The notes beneath the pieces were generated by a model, which searched no databases, was not told the DNA's origin, and saw only the letters and a program-made list of their open reading frames with translations. Of a DNA stretch of 64,000 bases, positions 23,431 to 35,048 are shown piece after piece. The position numbers were made by a program, and so were the translations under genes. Every line of letters begins with the position of its first letter. The stretch's first letter is position 1. The DNA comes from Benincasa hispida. Taxonomy: Eukaryota; Streptophyta; Magnoliopsida; Cucurbitales; Cucurbitaceae. The stretch lies in contig NC_052353.1 of assembly GCF_009727055.1 (NCBI RefSeq), forward strand, positions 45,715,985 through 45,779,984, read 5' to 3'.

Positions 23431-24039
23431 CTTTTTAAAACTTTATTTTTTTTCAAATTTAATACAAAATAAAAAATTAAATTAAATTAAACTTTTTTCA
23501 AACTATTTTAAACTATATTTTCAAAGTTAATACTAGAAAAATCAAATATCATAAGAAAATATATTTCAGAAAATCATAAATAATTTTGTATTAAACTAAA
23601 ATATTAAAGGTACAAACTTCACAATTTAATGGACGAATATTATCATAAGAAACATAACAATAAACTATACTTAAATACAAACAAAAAACAAACAAAATAT
23701 AAATAAGATTAACATGTTGGTATAACATCCCAACCATAAGATTAACACTAATAACAACTACTAAGATTAACACTAATAGAGAAAAAACTACTAACTGTAT
23801 GTAAATATTATTGAATTCAACATTATAGATCTACTAAATATAATAAAACTAGTAATAAATAAATAGTAAACTCACAAATTTAACTTACCTTTTTTGTTCT
23901 TTGTTTCCCAAACAACAACAAAAACTATAAAAAAACTATATAATAGTATGAGAATAGGAACAAAATATATATTTCTTTAAAAAAACATGAAATTTTGTAT
24001 AGTAAAAGGTACAAACCTCATAATTTAATAGACGAATGA
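23431..24039. other. AT-rich interior of MULE, no gene seen
   Basis: Very AT-rich with no domain. It may be a former intron of the PMD gene, on position alone. Confidence 0.4.
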
Positions 24040-24200
24040 GGGAGAAGAAGAAGATTTGCTGAAGGCAGTGAGAATGAAAGAACGAAGGCAGTGAGGAGAA
24101 AATGAGAGGTTGATCTTAAAGGTTGAAAGGCAGTGAGGAGAATGAGGGAACGAAAGTTGTGTGAGAAAATGAGAAGAGACGGTGGGGTTATAAGCTAAAT
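24040..24200 (-). promoter_or_regulatory. CT-rich leader-like segment upstream of the PMD gene
   Basis: The minus strand is strongly pyrimidine-rich with repeated CTCACTGCCTTC-type motifs, as in plant 5' UTRs. It lies upstream of the PMD remains on the same strand. Function is inferred from position and composition only. Confidence 0.35.
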
Positions 24201-24329
24201 GGTTGAGTTTTCAAAACTCGACCCACGGGTTGGGAAAGCAGTGTGGGATGGGACAAGATGCTGACACGCTGCAGAGATTCGAATTCGTTTTAAAGGAGGT
24301 CGACGATTCAAATCATTCTGACGCGCGCT

Positions 24330-25740
24330 GCAGAGATTCGGATTCTTAGCTAAACGATTGTGTAGAAGTTTGTGGACTATCGTGTAGTGAGGAAAGAGAG
24401 CTCTTGAGAGGCCATCGCAGCGTACCGCTCATCGTGTACTTCCACTATGTGATCGTGTAGTAAAACTTAGCGATTGTATAGCATTTGGTATACGATCGTA
24501 TAGTAAAAGGTATGCGATCGTATAGGTTTTGAGAAGACCATTGTCTATTTGTAATAGGTAAAAGATCGTGTAGGAGTTTGTGGGCGATCATGTAGTGAGG
24601 AAAGAGAGCTCTCGAGAGGCCATCACAGCATGTCACTCATCGTGTACTTCCACTATGCGATCGTGTAGCATTTAGTATACAATCGTGTAGTAAAAGGTAT
24701 GCGATCGTATAGGTTTTGAGAAGGCGATCATATATTTATAATAGCTAAGGGATCGTGTAGGAGTTTGTGGGCGATCGTGTAGTAGGGAAAGAGAGCTCTC
24801 GAGAGGCCATCACAGCGTGCCACTCATCGTGTACTTCCACTATGCGATCGTGTAGCATTTGATATACGATCGTATAGTAAAAGGTAGGCGATCGTATAGG
24901 TTTTGAGAAGGCGAACGTCTAATTGTAATAGCTAAGCGATCATGTAGTGAGGAAAGAGACTCTCGAGAGCCATCGCAATGTGCCGCTCATCGTGTACTTC
25001 CACTAGGCGAGAGTGTAGTATAGCTCAGCGATCGTGTAGCACTTGGTACACGATCGTATAGTAAAAGCTAGGCAATCATATAGGTTTTGAGAAGGTCATC
25101 GTAGCGTACCGCTCATCGTGTACTTTCACTAGGCAAGCGTGTAGTAGCTCAACGATCGTGTAGTAAAGCTTAACGATCGTGTAGCACTTGGTACACGATT
25201 GTATAGTAAAAGGTAGGCAATCGTATAGGTTTTAAGAAGGCAATCATCTAATTGTAATAGCTAAGCGATCGTGTAAGAGTTTGTGGGCGATTGTGTAGTG
25301 AGGAAAGAGAACTCTCAAGAGTGGGAGTTCGGGAAGACGCTTGTGCGGTAGAGGCCATCGCAACGTGTCATTCCTCGTCTACTTCACTAGGCGATCGTGT
25401 AGTAAAGCTCAGCAATCGTGTAGCATTTGGTCGTATGATCGTATAGTAAAAGGTATGCGATCGTATAGGTTCTGAGAAAGCGATCGTGTAATAGTAATAG
25501 TTAAGCGATTGTGTAAGAGTTTGTGGCCGATCGCAGAGAATTTAGTAAGCGATCGTTTAGTCATACTAAGCGATCATGGAGAGATTGTAAACGATCATTT
25601 AGCATCTAATAAAGAAGTTGTTCATCGTTGACTTGTTCTTTCCGGTAGTTTGAACCTATTGTTACGTTAATAAAGAATTAATAAACGATCGCATAATAAT
25701 TTTACTAAATGATTGTGTGCGATCGTGTATATAATTACTA
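24330..25740. repeat. CGATCG minisatellite with higher-order repeat inside the MULE
   Basis: Basic units resemble GCGATCGTGTAG or CGATCGTATAG every 20-25 bp. They are organised in a higher-order repeat: the marker GAGGAAAGAGAG recurs near 24389, 24597, 24783, 24949 and 25298 (about 165-210 bp apart, with one degraded unit near 25090). Each large unit contains a shared segment GCTCATCGTGTACTTCCACTA. The half site ATCGTNTAG is the same as in the copia leaders. Confidence 0.9.
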
Positions 25741-25749
25741 AATGATTCT

Positions 25750-26045
25750 TTAATTTCCTTTAAGTCGAGGGTTTGTTCTATAATTTTCCAGAGGTCAAGG
25801 GTTCAATCCTCAACCTCTTTCAAATTTTTTCCTATTCCTTTACAGATCTTCTTTAGTTTTCGACAAGTCGAGGGTTGAACCCTCGTCCTCTTCTCAATTT
25901 CCTTTAGGTCGAGGGTCAAACCCTCGTTCTCTTCTTTAATTCGAGAATTGAACTCTCATCCTCTTCTCAGGTCGAAGGTCAAACTCTCGATCTCTTCTTT
26001 AATTTTCGACAGGTCGAGGGTTGAACCCTCGACAAAATATTTTAA
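25750..26045. repeat. Tandem GTCGAGGGTT-AACCCTCGAC hairpin repeat
   Basis: Six degenerate units of about 30-45 bp. The best one (about 26011-26031) reads GTCGAGGGTT, one G, AACCCTCGAC, an inverted repeat able to form a 10-bp stem. A CT-rich spacer (CCTCTTCTC) separates units. Confidence 0.8.
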
Positions 26046-26074
26046 ACTAAATCTCCGCCTTGAAATCTCCAAAA

Positions 26075-26161
26075 CAACCATAGATTTCTAAATAGTTTCA
26101 AAACCACTATATTTCCCTAAATTGTTTTCCTAATCACAATATTTTTTTAAAAAAAACTCCC
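26075..26161 (-). repeat. Right terminal inverted repeat of the MULE
   Basis: The reverse complement starts GGGAGTTTTTTTTAAAAAAA and aligns with the left end. Confidence 0.7.
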
Positions 26162-26173
26162 AATCAGGTGCTC

Positions 26174-26257
26174 ATTTCAAAAACCGTCATTAATCATGTT
26201 CTCATCTTTTGATTGTGCTACATTTCAAAAACCGTCATTAATCATATTCTCATCTTT
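26174..26257. repeat. 37-bp direct repeat, period 47 bp
   Basis: CATTTCAAAAACCGTCATTA through TCATCTTTT occurs twice, separated by TGATTGTGCT. Confidence 0.8.
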
Positions 26258-26586
26258 CTAATAAGTTCATCCATCACAATTATTTAAGAGTTAAAAGCTC
26301 TTTTGATTTATTGTTAAACCAAAAGTAGTTGATAGTTTAATCTTCCATTCATGAAACAATTAATAATAAATAATCGATATCAAATTGTGTGATTTTATTT
26401 TTTAAAATTAAGTATATTTCCTTTTAATTTCTCACATCGACTTACATATTTCTTAAGTTAAAGCGCTAAATAATCACCCAAATTCCAAATATCAAAATCA
26501 AGTTTTGAATGCTACTCTTTTTAGTTTTTAAAACAATGACAAAATGTATATGATAAAGCAATAAATTAAATGCGTGAGAGATGTTT

Positions 26587-26927
26587 ATGGGCTTAATTTT
26601 CAAAAATAAAAAACAAAAAACTATGGTCACGTTTGGTAACTATTTGGTTTTTTGTTTTTGTTTTTTAAAATTAAGCCTATAGACACTACTTCCACATCCA
26701 AATTCCTTCATTCGTTATCTACTTTTTATCAATAGTTCACAAAATCAAGTCAAATTTTGAAAACTAAAAAAGTAGTTTTTAATAATTTGATTTTATTTTT
26801 GAAATTTAGTTAAGAATTCATCCATTGTACTTAAAAATGATGCAAATCATTATAAGAAATGGAAATAAAATAAACTTATTTTTCAAAAATCAAATACAAA
26901 AAATGAAGTGATTACCAAATTAGGTTT
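26587..26927. repeat. Fold-back / MITE-like sequence
   Basis: Arms at about 26587-26626 and 26639-26682 are near-perfect reverse complements: TTAATTTTCAAAAATAAAAA against the complement of GTTTTTTAAAATTAAGCC. A second, weaker pair (TTTGGTAACTATTTGG near 26634 and GTGATTACCAAATTA near 26909) could be the termini of a miniature transposon. No clear TSD. Confidence 0.5.
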
Positions 26928-28880
26928 CCTTTGTTAATGGGAGGTCGGGGCTAAATACAATACTTGATATTATCCTAAACATAACCCAAATTAAAGGTGT
27001 CAAAATTTAAAATTTTATCTATACAAAAAAAAAAAAAAAAACTCTTATTACATAAGTGTATTTATTTGTCAACTTAACTAAACATAGTTTAATATTGGGA
27101 CATATCTTATCAACTAAAATGTTAGAGGTTTGAATTTCCACCTCAACATGTTGTTGAACGAAAAAAGGAATCAAATTTGACCTCTAAAAATGTTAAGTTG
27201 TATCAATTCTTACCTTAAACTTTCATCACATCGTCCTTCAAACTTAGATAAGTGTTACAATCTTAACCTTTAACTTGTCCTTTAAATGCTCAAATTTACA
27301 ATCTTAACCTTTAACTTTAAAAAGGGTTGCACTTTTAAAACTCCAATGAGTTCTCACTCCAAATAGCAAGAAAAGGCCTTTCTCCCTTTCGGCCGAGCTG
27401 CTTCACCCCTTCATTAAAGATAGTTCTCACTTAAACATTTAATGAATTATAAAATATGTATACACTATGAAATAGCTCTTCTATACGATCTAAGAGGGAC
27501 TATGAGGGTGAAATATTTGATCTTCCCTTTTGCCCCTTTTAGTTGATGATCATATGAATATTTCACATAATTTCACATTTAAATCATTAAAAATATCGCA
27601 TAATTTTTTCCTCTAATAATCTCTATGGATTTTTTTAAAAAACAATCCTATTTTATCCATTAATATCTTATTCATGAAAATCTTTTTTTAAAAATCTCAA
27701 ATTTTATCTTAAATATATACTTCTTCACCTTAAATAAAGGGAAAAGGTCACATTTTATCGTCTAATAATCTCTACTTCATATTAATTAAGTATTTTTAAA
27801 AAAATAAAATCAAACTATGATTTGATATCTAAATTTTCTTTATAAATAGCTAATTTCAAAGCAATCTTTTTTTGTTGTAGTTTTTTTCTTTTTTTCTTTT
27901 TTTTTTTTTAAATTTCGTTAATAGCAACCTTGTTTTTCAATGTTTCTTTTCCTTTTGTTTAAGAAGTTTAATTTTCTTCTTTCAAGTATCTCTTCTATCT
28001 TCTATAAAAAGATATAATCATTCTCTCTCTTTTTGTTTAATGTTTTTAGTTTTTTTTTTTTCACTTTTCAATTTTGTAAAAACATATAGAGTTATTTAAT
28101 GCAATTTTTTTTAATATGATCTTGTAGTTTTATTATAAAAATTTTATAGATCCTCACATGTTAAAGAATATGGGGAAAAGACCTTGCTTTTAAGGTTCAA
28201 GAAATTTCTCAAAGTTCAAGTAATTTAGAGGCCATTAGAATGATAAAGAAGAAAGGAATTGTTTTTATGTTTTTATAGATTTTTCTTCCACATTTTAATT
28301 TTAGGCTGCTTGCATAGATAGCCATCAGCTCATAAATATTAGAGTTTATAGAACAAGGGAAAAGTAATTGCAAATATAGTACAAATTTAGGCTCAAATTC
28401 AGTCTCTAAAATTTAAAATTTATAACAATTTAGTCTCTATTATAAAAAATCACTTTAAAATTAAATGTAAACTTTTATTACGTAATGTATCTTTGTAGTT
28501 TATAAAAATAAAAATAAAAAAAAAAAGATTTTCAATTTTTTTAACTATCTACATGTGTAAGAAATTTCATTAAATCTTAATAATATTATTTATAATAAAG
28601 ATTTGTATGTTATAAATTGTAAAGTACGACTAAATCATTGATTATTAAAGTTTGAACTAAATTGTTACCATTTAAAAAATTTATTAATGATATTATTTTA
28701 ACTAAAATTGAGAGACTAATTAATTTATTCCGGGACAAAAAGTGATTGACCGTGGAAGACTAGACCGAATAAGCAAGTTTGAAAAGCCTTTAAAAAAAAT
28801 AGTAAAATTTAGACTTTCCAATTCCCGCGATCCGTGCGGAATCGTATTTTCTTCTCCCTTTCCTAAATCCTAAACGGAAA
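26928..28880. other. AT-rich intergenic region upstream of the cytochrome b561 gene
   Basis: No supported frame. A CTTTCTCCCTTTCGGCCGAG patch at 27380-27400 and long poly-T runs (27860-28070) are the only notable composition changes. Confidence 0.55.
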
Positions 28881-28907
28881 TATAAAATTCAAATAAATTC
28901 ATCCCCC

Positions 28908-28915
28908 TATAAATT
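28908..28915 (+). promoter_or_regulatory. TATA box of the cytochrome b561/DOMON gene
   Basis: TATAAATT lies 70-77 bp before the ATG at 28985, in the context CCCCCTATAAATTCAC. This would start transcription near 28940, leaving a CT-rich 5' UTR of about 45 nt. Confidence 0.7.
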
Positions 28916-28984
28916 CACTACAATTCTACTCAAATTCCCACATCTTCTCGTCTCAATTCCCAATTCGAAAACACCAAATCCCCA

Positions 28985-30365
28985 ATGGCAACCAAACTCC
29001 AAACCTTCTTCATCATCGCTTTGTTTCTCTTATCTTTTTCCCTCTCCTCCTCCACTCAGATTTGCAGAAACTATAATGGCTTCGCCAACAATGAAGTCTT
29101 CGCAGCCTGTGTAGATCATCCCGTCCTCAACTCTTTCCTCCATTGGACCTATAATCCTTCAAACTCAACGCTCAAAATCGCTTTCAGACGCCCTTCCACT
29201 ACTCCCAATCAATGGATTGCTTGGGCTATTAACCCACAAAGCCTCGCCATGTTCGGTTCTCAAGCTCTCATCGCTTACCGGAATTCCTCCGGCGTCCCCC
29301 ATGTTTACACTTCCAGTATTGATCTTCCCTTTCCGACTATGCAACAGAGCCGCTTGAGCTTTGAAGTTCCTCAACTTTCAGCCACTTATGTCGATAATGA
29401 GATGACAATTTTTGCAACCATTAATCTTCCGGCCGGTCTGACCACTATCAATCAGGTCTGGCAGGAAGGTCTCATGGATCAGGGCTCGCCAATTTCCCAT
29501 GACGTAACCGGCGACAACAGACAGTCACTCGGTACTCTGGATTTGCTTACTGGGTCCAGCGCGGCAGCGGTGGATTCCGTTCTCAAGAGAAGAAATGTAA
29601 GTCTGTTTTATGATTTGGGTCGGTTTGATTTTCCCCATTTGTGAAACCCTTTCGAGGATTTGGTGAAATTTTGTGATCTAATTCAAATTTGGGGGTTTTG
29701 ATTTTCAGATTCATGGAGTTCTGAATGCGGTGAGTTGGGGGACATTAATGCCTATGGGAGCCATTTTCGCAAGGTATTTGAAGGTCTTCAAGGCTGCAGA
29801 TCCGGCTTGGTTTTACCTTCACATCGCCTGCCAGACTTCCGCCTACGCAGTCGGTGTCGCCGGTTGGGCCACCGGTATCAAACTCGGCGGCGAGTCATCT
29901 GCAGTTCAATACACCACCCATCGCAACATTGGGATTGCTCTGTTCGTCTTGGGAACTCTTCAGGTAAAATTAAAATACAAAAGAAACCTTCGATATTTTT
30001 GTTGGATTTGAGTTATTCTTGATCACTAATAGTTTTGGATTTGTTTTTTGAAACAGGTTTTTGCTTTGCTTTTGAGGCCAAATAAGGATCATAAGTATAG
30101 AATTTACTGGAATATTTACCATCACTCCATGGGATACAGTGTGATCATTATGAGTATCATCAATGTGTTTGAAGGTTTGAAAATCTTGAATCCTGAAAGT
30201 AAATGGAGAAATGCTTACACTGGATACATCATCTTCTTGGGAGCTGTTGCCTTTGTTCTTGAACTTATTACATGGTTTATTGTCATCAAGAGAAGGAGAT
30301 CCAACTCCAACAAGTTCCCACATAACGTCGATGTTCAAAGTGCCAAAGTAGAAAACAGAGTCTAG
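28985..30365 (+). CDS. Cytochrome b561 and DOMON domain-containing protein (3 exons)
   Basis: Exons are 28985-29596, 29709-29963 and 30057-30365. Introns (112 and 93 bp) start GTAAGT and GTAAAA, end CAG, and are phase 0. The product is 391 aa, the usual size of this plant family. Residues 1-24 are a signal peptide. About 45-165 form the DOMON domain ([34 protein letters not shown]). Residues 205 on form the b561 core of five membrane helices with the four expected haem His residues: H206 ([11 protein letters not shown]), H242 (YLHIACQ), H275 (THRNIGI) and H311 (IYHHSMGY). The tail is basic and cytosolic. Known relatives carry electrons across the plasma membrane, often with ascorbate as donor; this specific substrate is not shown. 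No stops or missing key residues. No operon-like neighbours; transposons flank it. Confidence 0.95.
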
Positions 30366-31083
30366 TTCCCCTGTTTTCTTCTCAAGTTAGGTTTAGGGTT
30401 TTGTTTGATTCTTTATGTGAGAGTTGTTAGTGTATGTTTTTGTTTGTACTCATTTTTGTAAAAATAGACCTGTTTTTTTCTCATTAATTATTATATTGTG
30501 GAATATTGCTTTCCATTATATCAATAAACAAATCTCTTTGGTAGTTATTTTCTATTATAGATATTATAATATGTGCGAGATAGATGCTCAAGCTTAATGT
30601 CAAAAGCCAAGTATCCTTCTTCTATTACTACATGTATTGGTCATATGTCATACAACAACCTATGTTTGATGTCCAAATGTGCCATATCTTGCTTGCCAAA
30701 ATCTAAGTGGTCTTTTCTAGATTAAAATTTTAATATAAATATAATATTTTGTAAGAGTGTTATTATGAAAAATATTACAAAATTAGAATTTGTAGCATTT
30801 TGATATTAATGGTAATAGTTTTATCATTAATGTTTGACGCCAAAACACACTTGGATGCCACAAAAATGTGATCATCATAAAAAAAATTCTTCCTAAAGCT
30901 TGTCGTAAATTGATGCACTTGAGGCTTCAAAAATTTAAATCAATATGTTAGAGAAGACATTTTTCTACATTTCAGATATACTCCTGCAATAGCAATATCA
31001 AAAGAAATATTTTAAAAGTATTATAGACTCATTTGATGTTTTCTCGTGGCTAAATGAAATAACAAGTTATTGATTTTAAAAAA
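30366..31083. other. 3' UTR with polyadenylation signal, then AT-rich spacer
   Basis: AATAAA at 30523-30528, about 160 bp after the stop, is the likely polyadenylation signal, with T-rich sequence near 30450-30480. Beyond about 30560 nothing is recognised until the copia fragment. Confidence 0.6.
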
Positions 31084-31228
31084 ATTATGAATCTCAACCA
31101 ACTAAAGCAATAATATTCCCTAAAATTAATGTTATGAATTTTAATAATCGTGGATTAAAAATCATAAATCTCGACTAACTAAAACAACACCATTCCCTGA
31201 AGTGAATGTTGTGAATTTTAATAATTGT
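31084..31228 (+). repeat. 69-bp tandem duplication in gag remnant
   Basis: The two copies end TTTTAATAATCGTGG and TTTTAATAATTGTGG; period 76 bp, about 80 percent identical by eye. Confidence 0.8.
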
Positions 31229-32110
31229 GGTCGAGATCGGGGTCATGGTCGAGGTCGTGACTGTGGTAGGAGAAGGAATAATTATTATTTTTGTAATGGT
31301 CGTTCTAATCATCAAAATTTCAAAAGAACCACATAAAATAATGATCACAAAGGAAAAACTCCAGAAGATACAATTTCAAAAAGTGTTGAAACTAAATGCT
31401 TTTGATGTGGAATGACTGGGCATCGGTCACGTACCTATTGTACATCAAAACACTTAGTCGATCTCTATCAAGCCTCTCTAAAGGAAAATTAGAAAAACGT
31501 GGAAACAAATTTTGCATACCAAGATAATGAGATATTTGACTCATCCAATACAACATATTTGGATGTGGTACATTTTTTCAAATCTCCTGAAGAGAAAATT
31601 GGAACCATTGATGGCATAACAAGCGTTTCTTTTGATTTTGAGAATATTTAGTATTAATGTTATCTGTTTTTTTTCTTGGTTAATATTAACTTTTATATAT
31701 TCCAAGTTTTATTTTTCTTATTGTAATTATTTTCTTTTAATGAAGAAACATGGATCATTTTCATATATTGGGTGATTAAAAAATGAGCACGAAGATCTAT
31801 GTCAGGTAGACAGTGTAACAACACATACAATACTTACAAGTAGAAAATATTTTTCCAAACTGACAATGTTGGAAGCAAAAGTTAATACAATATCAGGTTC
31901 TGCAAACCTAATTGAGGGGTTGGTAAAAGCAAATATCATTTTACTTAGAGGAACAAAATTTGCAATTGACGATGCATTGTTCTCTAGTCAGTCAAAGAGA
32001 AATCTACTTAGTTTTAAAGATATATGTTGCAATGATTATCATATTGAGACTGATAGAAAGAATAATATAGAGTATCTTTATATCATATCTACTGTCTCAT
32101 ATGAAAAATA
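31084..32110 (+). pseudogene. Copia gag C-terminus and protease fragment
   Basis: Translation shows an Arg/Gly-rich segment (GRDRGHGRGRDCGRRRNN) and a zinc-knuckle region CGMTGHRSRTYC with an in-frame stop inside (about 31405). Next are KHLVDLYQASLKEN and NVETNFAYQDNEIFDSSNTTYLD. The protease (DICLVDSVTTHTILTSRKYF, about 31790) has Val for the Gly of DSG. The frame 31866-32129 continues the protease (LFSSQSKRNLLSFKDI). It is cut at 32111 by an LTR. A 69-bp piece of gag is duplicated (31084-31152 and 31160-31228). Confidence 0.85.
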
Positions 32111-34180
32111 TGTTAGATTTATGCTCTAAACTCGTAGATATTGAATGTAATTAAATGACCATCATCAATAAATAGTTATTAATGTTTTTCTCAATAAGTG
32201 TTATTGATATTTTATTTAATTTTGTCCGATTAACCCTAAGATTCAATAAACTAACATCCCAGGTTGTCTTATGATTCTTAAACTGTATGAAGAGACATAT
32301 AAGGATTAATGTTCAAGATACAACCTAAAGGGTCTATAGTGTTGAGGTAAGGTTGGATACTTTATCCTGGTAACACTATGAATACGACCCATTTTGTATT
32401 TGATACAAATGCAGTGATCCAATGCGTTCGTGTAAGAGACACGCGAGTGGGGGTATCTTGGACAATGAGTTTGTGCAAGACCGGACTGTGAAATAGTAAC
32501 TACTGGATGTGACTCCGTTGACTAGTTAGGTTTCTATTTCAATAGGATGACCTAGGCAACTTAATTTTACTCCTGAGTATATTAAGAACTCCTGTTCACG
32601 AGGGATTGCCCTTTGATTTGTATGGGTGAGAGTGGACAGCTCGCTAACTCAATATACCTACCATTTTGGAGATAAGACCGAGTGGGTAGCTGGGAACATA
32701 ATCATACAAGATGGATTTCACTTTTTCTCGACTTCAGGGTAAGTAGATGAGTGTTCCCTTAAGTGGTGTCTCCGGGACTTGAACAAAAGGCCTTACCCTC
32801 TCACTGGCCCAAGAGGGGTTTCTGTTTAATGGATGGACCATAAACAGGTTGTTCATTAAAGGAGCACTGCTACTTAAGGATGTAGAGGTAACCTAGGGGT
32901 AAAACGGTAATTTGATCCAGTTGGTGTTATGAACACTCGTGAAGGACTAACTTGTTGTTATTGGTCTATATCTGTAGATACGGAAATATATCTATAGTGA
33001 GAAGAATGCAGTTGTGGGTCTTTAGTGGAGTGTACCCACAATAATTTGGTTAATGAGTTTAGCCAATTAATCTCATATCGTTGAAGCTTCTGATCTACAG
33101 GTCCATTAGGTCCCCTTCTTAGCTTGTAAAGGGTATTGAGGTAATTTGTAATTAAATTGAATTTGAAATGTTCAAATTCAAAATTGAGAATTTCTAATGT
33201 ATGTTGATACATTTTAATATAAATTTTAATTTTAGACTTTATTATTAATTTTGGATATGATTCAAAATTAATAAATGAGAGAACGAAATATTTGAAAGGA
33301 GTTCAAATATTAATTTACTATGAATAAGATTCATATTGAAAACTCTAGGTTAAAAATAATGTGCATTGGATGCACATTAAAACTATAGGTTAAATGAGAG
33401 AAATATATTTGAATATGATTCAAATGAGAAATTTAAATTAAATATGTGATATTTAATTGGATGATTAATTAACAGGAAAATTAATTAATAATTTAATTTA
33501 ATTGAATTTTGAATTTAATTAAATTGACTAAATCAAAACTATAGGTTAAAATTAATGCACATTATATGCACATTAAAACTGTAGGTTATGTGAGAGAGAA
33601 CCATTTAAATAGGATTTAAATGGTTATTGTTTTTATTTATTTAATTAAATTAAATAAATGGTTTTATTTAATTAAATTAAATAAATAATATTATTTAATA
33701 TTAACTAAATAAAATGTAACTCCCCACGTAGGGGAGTTACTAGAGATGTGAGATGAATCCCACGTCTCCTCATTTTCACCCTCCTCTCCCATTCTCTCTA
33801 TATCAAAATAAAAAAAACAGCAGAGAAGATCAATTGATCGATAATTCAAATTCTCAGCATTTTTTCTTCCCTCTTTCTCCCAATTCCAAAAAGAAAAAAA
33901 AAAAAAAGAATCCCACAATTCTCATCTCCTCAATTTCCCTGCAAGAATAGAGAGGACTCCAAGTGGTTGTGCCCAATCCCAATTCCCAACAGAAAAATTC
34001 TAATGTGAAAAGATTTGCAAGTAAGATTTTTCTCTTGTATAATTATGTTTTTGGATTACATGCTTAATCTATTTTTCTATTTTATTTTAATGCAAAATTG
34101 TTCTGTTTTAAATGCTAATTTTAGATACGTTTAGGTTCTGTATTTTGGCTTCCGTGTACCTTAGAGTTTTCATCCCTTCA
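32111..34180 (+). repeat. Copia LTR inserted in the protease remnant
   Basis: Begins TGTTAGATTTATGCTC, like the TGTTGGGTTTTATGTCC start of the E family. It shares the conserved LTR interior, for example GGTTGGATACTTTATCCTGG near 32350 and the ACTCCTGTTCACGAGG region near 32586. I place the end at CATCCCTTCA (34180) by analogy; no TSD or PBS was found, so this end is uncertain. Short frames within it are chance frames. Confidence 0.6.
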
Positions 34181-34573
34181 GTCTATTCCTGTCAATTCCT
34201 CGTCCTTCCTAAAATCAGTGTGGGTAGTTTTGATTTAGATTTCAAATGATATGTTGTTGATAGTTCATTGATTTTCTTCAAATTAGGGCTGCATGTTTTC
34301 TCCATTTTTTTTAGGGATTTTTATAGATTCATTATGTATTAAGTTGATTAGTTGGTGAGATGTGGTAAACATCGATTCTTATTCTATCAAACCTTCAATT
34401 TTAATCACAATCCTCGATTTTATTGCTTCAATTTCAATTTACATCCTCTCAGTCTGTTTTATTTGGTTAATATTTGGTGAATCTGTTCATGCTTCAAGTG
34501 TTTTATAAGTTTTACTCTACATTTTGATCAATGTGATAGCTTTTCTTTTTTGAACAAGAGCCATGTTTGATTG
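34181..34573. other. AT-rich sequence between LTRs, no gene seen
   Basis: No frame or repeat recognised. It could be part of an older LTR. Confidence 0.4.
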
Positions 34574-35048
34574 TGTTAGAGTTAGAAAACATGCAACGGA
34601 AGAAAAATGGATCATTAAGCATTCTAATTCATTAATTTTGGCTTTGAATTAAGCATGTTCATAAACTAAAAAGAGGGTTTCATGTCATACCTTTGAAGAA
34701 ACACTTTAATCACGATCCTCAGTTGCTATATCCTTAAATTCAGCCCGTGAACCACCACAAGGCCTTCTCTACTATCCTCTAGGTGCTTGGATTGAGTTGT
34801 GAGACTCAAAATAAGCTTGAATTAAAGGGAATTTGGAGGAAGCTTTTTGGTTTTCAGCAATTGAAGAACTCTTCTTCAACACCCAGATTTTCAGAGCTTC
34901 AGCAACAGATTTCATCCCATTTCCACTCATCCTCTTCACTATTTATTGCATGACAATCATGCTAACACTACTTTTGCATGAATTGCAACTCATGCTTAGA
35001 AGATTGACTCAATTTGGAAAGTGGAAAGTGAGTAGCCTCCTTGGTTAG
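34574..35048 (-). repeat. E-family LTR (E2), first part
   Basis: Starts TGTTAGAGTTAGAAAAC and follows LTR E1, for example the ATGCAACGGAAG and GGATCATTAAGCATTCTAAT segments. Interrupted at 35048 by a solo LTR, then continues at 36589. Confidence 0.75.

Larger units (their letters stand above)
21473..26161. mobile_element. Mutator-like (MULE) non-autonomous element with PMD gene, 9-bp TSD
   Basis: AATCAGGTG occurs at 21464-21472 and 26162-26170, a 9-bp duplication typical of Mutator-like elements. The ends are diverged inverted repeats of about 90 bp that begin with G. Both share TTTTGAAACTATTTAGAAA, at 21527-21545 and, as reverse complement, at 26085-26103. Inside are a broken PMD gene on the minus strand, a 1.4 kb minisatellite array and a hairpin-rich tandem repeat near the right end. 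No MULE transposase is visible. PMD genes are known passengers of MULEs in plants. Age is considerable, judging by TIR divergence. Confidence 0.8.

Noticed and set aside
24330..25740. CRISPR-like array
   Set aside because: Units are degenerate and lack equal repeats with unique spacers; the context is a plant transposon.
25750..26045. tRNA-like T-arm sequences (GGGTTGAACCC)
   Set aside because: No acceptor stem, D-arm or anticodon arm around them; they are tandem hairpin repeats.
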